Assembly (NCBI GenBank): GCA_002432095.1
Contig: DJFQ01000018.1
Location: forward strand, 1 to 12,032
From: Marinagarivorans sp. UBA5868
GTDB taxonomy: Bacteria; Pseudomonadota; Gammaproteobacteria; Pseudomonadales; Cellvibrionaceae
Direction of reading: 5' to 3'
Length of the DNA: 12,032 nt
In this document: positions 8,096 through 12,032 of the stretch, one piece after another
Numbering within the stretch: the first letter of the stretch is position 1
How the letters are laid out: each line of letters starts with the position of its first letter
Made by a program: the position numbers and the translations under genes
The notes under the pieces: generated by a model
Database searches by the model: none
What the model saw: the letters and a program-made list of their open reading frames with translations, nothing else
Told to the model about the DNA's origin: nothing

Positions 8096-9260
8096 CCGTC
8101 AGCTCCTTGTTTGCAGGGAAAAAGCCCAAGGGGTAGAGCACGGTGTCGGCAAAACCGGTGATCACCGGTATATGCCCCTGCCACGCGCGATCCAGATCGG
8201 CATCGCCACTGTCCATAACCAACGGCCGGCCCGCCAGTGTTTTGAGTTTGGTTTTGGTTGCGACGACCCACAAATTGTCGCGACCGATTCGGCGCAAAAT
8301 CGCTGGGGTTAGCTGCTGGTTGCCACGCCCTATGATATGCCCCTGGCCACCTATGGCCGTCACCATCAGGCGCACCGGCCCCCGATGATCGTGTAGGTAG
8401 CCGTCCAGCGCCGTTGAATCCACATCCCGCGCCAGCAGTGTTTTTCCCAACAAAATGTCCACGCCCAGTAGGGTGCCCTCGATCTGCCAGGTTTCCAATA
8501 CGTTAAACGTGGTGGATCCAGGGCCGGCGATCAGCAGCGTGTCTTCGGTGAGCTCTTCTGCCAACTGGGCGGCGATATCCAGGAGAACGAGCTCCTCCAC
8601 CTCCAGGCCACCCTGTTTTACATGCTGGACAAAACGCCCCTCCTCCGGTGTCAGCATTTCGCCAAAATGCCGACTTTTTACCTTGCCCTGACGGAACGCT
8701 TCTTCATCGATATCGCGCACTTCATGCTGCCCAAGATTGACCAGTTCCCCGCGCAACAACAACGAAACCAGTTCCGCTGCCGCTTGGGGGTTGATGGCAT
8801 AGACGCCGCTGTGCATTTTCACCCCGGCTGGCACCCCCAGTACCGGCTGATGCGGAGGCACGACACTACAGACATCCCGCGCTGTGCCATCGCCACCGAC
8901 AAATACCAACAGATCCAATTGCCGCGCCGTCAGCGCCTGAGTGGCATTTTGGGTATCCACGGCAGTTGTGTAATCCACTGGGCGAAATCCAGTCAGCTCC
9001 ACCGTCCATTTGCCAGGGTTGAGCACCTCCTCGCCCATTGGGCCGGGTACCGTCACCACAGTGAACGAGCAATCCTCCGGTACCATCAAGTGCTCGAAAA
9101 AAGATTGCGCACGCCGGGCGGCGGTTAGCGGCAGCTCACCCGCCCGCGCCATGGCTTGAATACGTGCATCATCACTGCCTTTGTTCGCCGCAGGCCCACC
9201 GACCCCGGCGTAGGGGTTGATTAGCAACCCAAGGCGGAACTGACGGCTGGTTTCAGTCAT
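8079..9260 (-). CDS. ATP-NAD kinase family protein
   Basis: The 393-residue product belongs to the diacylglycerol kinase/NAD kinase-like superfamily. It shows the nucleotide-binding signature GGDGTARDV (122-130), an N-terminal INPYAGVGG (14-22) and the LGVPAGVKMHSGVYA loop (141-155). It is longer than the classical NAD kinase NadK (about 290 residues) and resembles the separate ATP-NAD kinase (AcoX-like) family whose substrate is often not established. NAD phosphorylation is therefore plausible but not shown. The frame opens with TTG at 9269, but the ATG at 9260 is preferred: it overlaps the pdxB stop by 8 nt (ATGACTGA), a common coupling arrangement. The 3' end overlaps the GFA-type gene by 17 nt. 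A link to PdxB through NAD(H) metabolism is only a guess from gene order. Confidence 0.9.
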   Translation of the reverse strand: MTETSRQFRLGLLINPYAGVGGPAANKGSDDARIQAMARAGELPLTAARRAQSFFEHLMVPEDCSFTVVTVPGPMGEEVLNPGKWTVELTGFRPVDYTTAVDTQNATQALTARQLDLLVFVGGDGTARDVCSVVPPHQPVLGVPAGVKMHSGVYAINPQAAAELVSLLLRGELVNLGQHEVRDIDEEAFRQGKVKSRHFGEMLTPEEGRFVQHVKQGGLEVEELVLLDIAAQLAEELTEDTLLIAGPGSTTFNVLETWQIEGTLLGVDILLGKTLLARDVDSTALDGYLHDHRGPVRLMVTAIGGQGHIIGRGNQQLTPAILRRIGRDNLWVVATKTKLKTLAGRPLVMDSGDADLDRAWQGHIPVITGFADTVLYPLGFFPANKELTDDELT

Positions 9261-10374
9261 GCACAGCAAACCCCGCCGCGTGCAGATCCGCTGTTAACTC
9301 CGGCCCATCGGCGGCGATCTTGAAATGGCTGAACTCTCGGCGCTCGGGATAGGTTTTGCGCAGACGGTCAAAGGCTGAACCAACTTGGTCAGCGGGAGAA
9401 CTCAACAGCGCGTCACGCATACGCCGGTCGTCCGCAGCGATATCGTAGGTCGCGCGAATTGCTTGATTCAGCTCATTGCCGGGCAGTAATTGCTCTGGCC
9501 CGAGCAACCGCTCCATCAACCGTTGGCGATGACGAGACATCTCCATTTCATCCATACCCAGAAATGTCGTAAGAGCAGCATGAACCATGGCCGAGCCATT
9601 GAGCTTGCCTTCATAGCTGTAGCCGGCGATATGCGGAGTGCCGATGGCGACCATTTCCAGCAGTGCCAGGTTAACCTCCGGCTCGTGCTCCCAGACATCC
9701 AGAACCACCCGCAAATCCGCATCCGCCTGGAGATGCGCCAGCAGCGCGCGGTTGTCGATGGCACCGCCCCGTCCCGCATTCACCAAAATGCTGCCCGGCC
9801 GCAGCCGCCGCAGCTGCTCGAAGCCGATCATATGGTGCGTTGGGAACGGGCCGGCGGTCGTATAAGGGGTGTGAACGCAAATAATGTCGCAATCAAGTGC
9901 CTGTTCCACGGCCACCATCCGAGGATTATCCGCCTTCGCCAAGAAAGGATCGTAAGCAAAGTACGCTACCTTGAGCGCCGCCAAAGCACGGCACAAACGC
10001 CCACCCACGTTGCCGCAGCCGATGACTCCTATGCGCTTCTGCCGCCAATTGCTCGCCAATTCGGTGAGTGCAGTTAGCACATATTGCACCACGCCACCGG
10101 CATTGCAGCCGGGCGCGCTGGCGTAGGCGATATGGTTGCGCCGCAGATACTCGGTATCCAAATGATCGATGCCAATGGTACAGGTGCCGACAAAACGCAC
10201 TTTGCTACCGGCCAGCAACGACTCCCCCACGCGAGTAACAGAGCGCACCAACAATACATCCGCATCACGCACTTGCTCCGATGTTAATTGGCGGCCGGGT
10301 GCCGTGACCACTTCCCCGAAAGGTGAGAAGAATTCACGTACATAGGGGATGTTTTCATCCGCAACAATTTTCAT
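9253..10374 (-). CDS. pdxB: Erythronate-4-phosphate dehydrogenase PdxB
   Basis: PdxB oxidises 4-phosphoerythronate to 2-oxo-3-hydroxy-4-phosphobutanoate, the second step of the DXP-dependent pyridoxal phosphate pathway, in the cytosol with bound NAD. The sequence opens with MKIVADENIPYV, which is highly typical of PdxB. The family motif GTCTIGIDHLD is at 63-73. The Rossmann fingerprint GVIGCGNVGGRL (GxGxxG at 119-124) follows. The hydroxyacid dehydrogenase catalytic residues are visible: Arg202 in NAGRGGAIDN, Glu231 in WEHEPE and His248 in TPHIAGYS. They sit six residues earlier than the E. coli triad (208, 237, 254). Length is 373 residues, against 378 in E. coli. The ATG at 10374 has AAAGG upstream; the open frame continues to 10404, but those residues do not belong to the family. 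The gene overlaps the next by 8 nt. Confidence 0.97.
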   Translation of the reverse strand: MKIVADENIPYVREFFSPFGEVVTAPGRQLTSEQVRDADVLLVRSVTRVGESLLAGSKVRFVGTCTIGIDHLDTEYLRRNHIAYASAPGCNAGGVVQYVLTALTELASNWRQKRIGVIGCGNVGGRLCRALAALKVAYFAYDPFLAKADNPRMVAVEQALDCDIICVHTPYTTAGPFPTHHMIGFEQLRRLRPGSILVNAGRGGAIDNRALLAHLQADADLRVVLDVWEHEPEVNLALLEMVAIGTPHIAGYSYEGKLNGSAMVHAALTTFLGMDEMEMSRHRQRLMERLLGPEQLLPGNELNQAIRATYDIAADDRRMRDALLSSPADQVGSAFDRLRKTYPERREFSHFKIAADGPELTADLHAAGFAVHD

Positions 10375-10399
10375 AGAAGCCTTTAGTAATGAAGGTGGC

Positions 10400-10414
10400 G
10401 ACACTCAACGTGTC
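10400..10414. other. Short inverted repeat in the pdxB leader
   Basis: GACAC (10400-10404) and GTGTC (10410-10414) flank TCAAC, 26-40 nt before the pdxB start. It could be an operator half-site pair or leader hairpin. Five base pairs is close to what chance gives, so little weight is placed on it. Confidence 0.15.
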
Positions 10415-10436
10415 TTGGATTCGATGGGATGATGCC

Positions 10437-10454
10437 AAGCCCTTTATAGGGCTT
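10437..10454. terminator. Possible hairpin between epmC and pdxB
   Basis: AAGCCC (10437-10442) and GGGCTT (10449-10454) form a 6-bp stem with a 6-nt loop (TTTATA), about 55 nt after the epmC stop on the minus strand. No U-run follows in that direction, so intrinsic termination would be weak. It may instead mark the boundary between the epmC and pdxB transcripts. Confidence 0.3.
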
Positions 10455-10508
10455 CAACAATCGTTCCGCTTGCCGACGCCGTGAATACCGATATGGCGCG
10501 AGCTTCGC

Positions 10509-11039
10509 TCATATCAGAAACTCTGCTCGATATCCCGCCGGGTCAAGAACATTTTTGATTCTGTAAAAATCGGCAAGTGCGGCAACAAATCGCACGGGCC
10601 GCGCGGGTAATACTGCGCAATATGCCCGCGCCTGAGCCGCAATCGCCTCTTTAAATTCAGCGCTCGCGCCCAGGCCTGCGGCGAGATTATCCGCACTTAC
10701 CCTAAAGCGCGCGTCGCAAGCTGCGCTAAAGATCCACTCCAACGCCTGAGGCTTAACCTCCACTTTTTCAAATTCAACCTGCTGCTCGGTGCTGCGACCA
10801 TCAGGCGCATACCAATAGCCATAATCCGGCAACAAGCGCCGTGCCGCGCCAGCCACACACCAATGAGCCACTTCGTGCAAGGCACTGGCGAAGTAATCAC
10901 GAGTAAAAAAAATGCGCGCGGGATAGTCGGGCATAACCGGCATATATAACGGTTCATCTACACCGCCTTCGAGACGGGTATTGAATTCCGCAAAAAAGCA
11001 GTGCTCAAAGAGCTGAATCAAATCGAATGCGTTGTGCAT
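10509..11039 (-). CDS. epmC: Elongation factor P hydroxylase EpmC (YfcM)
   Basis: EpmC hydroxylates the beta-lysylated lysine of elongation factor P (Lys34 in E. coli), the last step of the EpmABC modification that helps ribosomes through polyproline stretches. The 176-residue protein has the family length (E. coli about 182). Its hallmark blocks are present: FNTRLEGGVDEPLYMP (19-34), FTRDYFASALHEVAHWC (45-61) with the metal-binding HEVAH motif at 55-59, and DYGYWYAPDGRS plus VEVKPQALEWIFS further on. The ATG at 11039 agrees with the family start, though no strong Shine-Dalgarno precedes it. EpmA, EpmB and EF-P themselves are not in the window. As I recall, epmC and pdxB also lie within a few kilobases of each other in E. 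coli, so the neighbourhood may be ancestral. It is transcribed toward pdxB, 134 nt apart. Confidence 0.95.
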   Translation of the reverse strand: MHNAFDLIQLFEHCFFAEFNTRLEGGVDEPLYMPVMPDYPARIFFTRDYFASALHEVAHWCVAGAARRLLPDYGYWYAPDGRSTEQQVEFEKVEVKPQALEWIFSAACDARFRVSADNLAAGLGASAEFKEAIAAQARAYCAVLPARPVRFVAALADFYRIKNVLDPAGYRAEFLI

Positions 11040-11073
11040 GGCAACATGAGAAAACGACTTAACCGCGGTGGGT

Positions 11074-11101
11074 ATTTTGTGAGATCAAATGCTTATGCCA
11101 A
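11074..11101 (-). promoter_or_regulatory. Candidate sigma-70 promoter for epmC
   Basis: Read on the minus strand, TTGGCA (11096-11101, five of six to the -35 consensus) is followed after 16 nt by CAAAAT (11074-11079, four of six to the -10 consensus). This places a start about 30 nt before the epmC ATG. It is a by-eye match in AT-rich intergenic DNA and has not been tested by any scoring method. Confidence 0.35.
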
Positions 11102-11168
11102 AAAAATTGGTTGCCTGCGAAAGAATGGAATGGAAGCGCAGCGGGTTAAAAATTCTTGCAACTAGGTG

Positions 11169-11195
11169 TTGAGTTATTGGCATTCTGCATATACT
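11169..11195 (+). promoter_or_regulatory. Candidate promoter for the 11285 gene
   Basis: TTGAGT (11169-11174) and TATACT (11190-11195) are separated by 15 nt, shorter than the usual 16-18, but the sequence TGCATATACT could give extended -10 character. It would give a leader of about 85 nt before the ATG at 11285. The leader also contains a small GCTC-AAAT-GAGC hairpin (11244-11255). Confidence 0.35.
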
Positions 11196-11272
11196 GTTTA
11201 TGGGTAGGCGACACATTTTGCTGTATGCCGCTTAGGCTAACCCGCTCAAATGAGCAGACAAGCCCCTAGCTC

Positions 11273-11279
11273 GGAGGTG
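11273..11279 (+). promoter_or_regulatory. Strong ribosome binding site
   Basis: GGAGGTG lies with a spacer of about 7 nt before the ATG at 11285. It is among the strongest Shine-Dalgarno matches in the window and supports both the start choice and efficient translation of the uncharacterised gene. Confidence 0.8.
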
Positions 11280-11284
11280 GTATT

Positions 11285-11989
11285 ATGAAGACCTCGAACT
11301 CCGGTCACAAGCTCGACAATGTGATCGACCTCTTTACCGGGAAGCCTTACATCCCCCTCAAGGATACCCGCTTCATCCGCCTTTCCCCAGAACTTGACGG
11401 CCTTGAAATGCTCTATTCGAACGAAGCGAGTTCGGACAAGCTTTTTAGTTTGAAAATTCTTGCTTGGGGTTTGCGTGCAAATGGCGACGTCGTCGGTCTG
11501 GTCCCCTGGCTCAACGATATTGTTCCTTGCACAGATATACAGGATCCACTGAATGGGCAATGGGAGGGCTATTACGATTCGGGTATCGACGAAATATTTT
11601 TTGAGGCGCCGATACACAAAGTCGTAGAGCTGGAAACCGCCGCTGAGTATTACGATTACGAATGCGAAAATGCTCAGGATATCGTTCAGGAAATACCAGA
11701 TACGATTGGCACACACGCCGTTTTGTCCGGGCCGGATTACAAAAGCCTGGTATTGCAGGAAGTCGTCAGTTGGCGACTGCATAATGACGGCACTATATCC
11801 GGCATGCTGATTGATGAAGACAAAGTGGAAAGCACTCCTGTACTGCCCGGTGATGAATGTTTGTATGCCGCGCAATCAGATGATCATTTCCGCTATTTTT
11901 TCCAGCATCATATCGCCAACAAAATCAAATCCAAGGATCCAGAAGCCTTGGCGGCGATCAGTTTGCTGGTGGAAGAGTCTTCTCGCTAA
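11285..11989 (+). CDS. Uncharacterised acidic 234-residue protein with a probable internal duplication
   Basis: I do not recognise this family. The start is well supported by the GGAGGTG ribosome binding site. The protein is soluble-looking, acidic (many Asp/Glu, including an EYYDYECE patch near 121-128) and lacks a signal peptide, membrane helix or cysteine cluster. Two segments 102 residues apart look alike: ILAWGLRANGDVVGLV (58-73) and VVSWRLHNDGTISGML (160-175). Each has W-x-L-x-x-[N/D]-G-x-[V/I]-x-G followed by hydrophobics, and each is followed by a Pro-containing turn. This suggests two copies of a small beta-rich domain, the first reaching to about 115 and the second beginning near 145. 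The C-terminus (201-234) is probably helical (FRYFFQHHIANKIKS, PEALAAISLLVEE). It stands alone on the plus strand, divergent from epmC, and is followed by an inverted repeat. It is probably a conserved hypothetical of this bacterial group; no function is proposed. Confidence 0.88.
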   Translation: MKTSNSGHKLDNVIDLFTGKPYIPLKDTRFIRLSPELDGLEMLYSNEASSDKLFSLKILAWGLRANGDVVGLVPWLNDIVPCTDIQDPLNGQWEGYYDSGIDEIFFEAPIHKVVELETAAEYYDYECENAQDIVQEIPDTIGTHAVLSGPDYKSLVLQEVVSWRLHNDGTISGMLIDEDKVESTPVLPGDECLYAAQSDDHFRYFFQHHIANKIKSKDPEALAAISLLVEESSR

Positions 11990-11999
11990 GAGCGATAAT

Positions 12000-12020
12000 T
12001 CCGGACTTATAAAATCCGGA
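12000..12020 (+). terminator. Possible terminator after the 11285 gene
   Basis: Two copies of the palindrome TCCGGA (12000-12005 and 12015-12020) flank CTTATAAAA and can pair as a 6-bp stem with a 9-nt loop, about 10 nt after the stop codon. The downstream bases (TTGCACC) are not a U-run, so termination efficiency is doubtful. The position right after the gene is what gives it support. Confidence 0.4.
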
Positions 12021-12032
12021 TTGCACCTCAAT

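Noticed and set aside
11965..11972. GCTGGTGG, identical to the E. coli Chi site
   Set aside because: It lies in coding sequence, a single octamer is expected by chance at this scale, and Chi specificity in this organism is unknown.

Overview
The window (12,032 nt) looks like chromosomal DNA from a gammaproteobacterium. PdxB and EpmC are both characteristic of that class. A large Rhs protein, a membrane Ser/Thr kinase and an uncharacterised beta-rich protein would fit a marine or cellulolytic relative of Cellvibrio, Saccharophagus or Teredinibacter. That placement is inferred from gene content and protein style only.

Left part (about 1-6901), accessory in character. A very large Rhs/YD-repeat protein runs leftward from 3434 and leaves the window at base 1 with 1,144 codons read. 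It has a 160-residue N-terminal region without a visible PAAR domain, then a DUF6531-like segment, a long array of YD repeats and the start of the RHS core. The variable C-terminal tip and any immunity gene lie outside. Divergent from it, 101 bp away, is a 351-residue gene (3536-4591) that I do not recognise. It ends 18 bp from the end of a convergent 763-residue transmembrane Ser/Thr kinase (4610-6901) with TPR-like and beta-rich C-terminal parts.

Right part (7004-11039), housekeeping in character. All genes here are on the minus strand. In transcription order they are epmC (EF-P hydroxylase), pdxB (erythronate-4-phosphate dehydrogenase, vitamin B6 synthesis), an ATP-NAD kinase-family protein, a GFA/CENP-V-type zinc protein and a nitroreductase. 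pdxB overlaps the NAD kinase-like gene by 8 nt, and that gene overlaps the GFA gene by 17 nt, so these three are almost certainly co-transcribed and translationally coupled. The nitroreductase has its own strong Shine-Dalgarno about 100 nt further on.

Right end. A plus-strand gene (11285-11989) diverges from epmC across a 245-bp intergenic region that contains plausible promoters for both sides. Its acidic 234-residue product is unrecognised but shows what looks like an internal duplication. A TCCGGA inverted repeat follows it.

No tRNA, rRNA, CRISPR array, transposase or attachment site was seen. The most unusual material is the Rhs protein with its non-PAAR N-terminus, the orphan gene facing it, the kinase, and the duplicated-domain protein at the right end.
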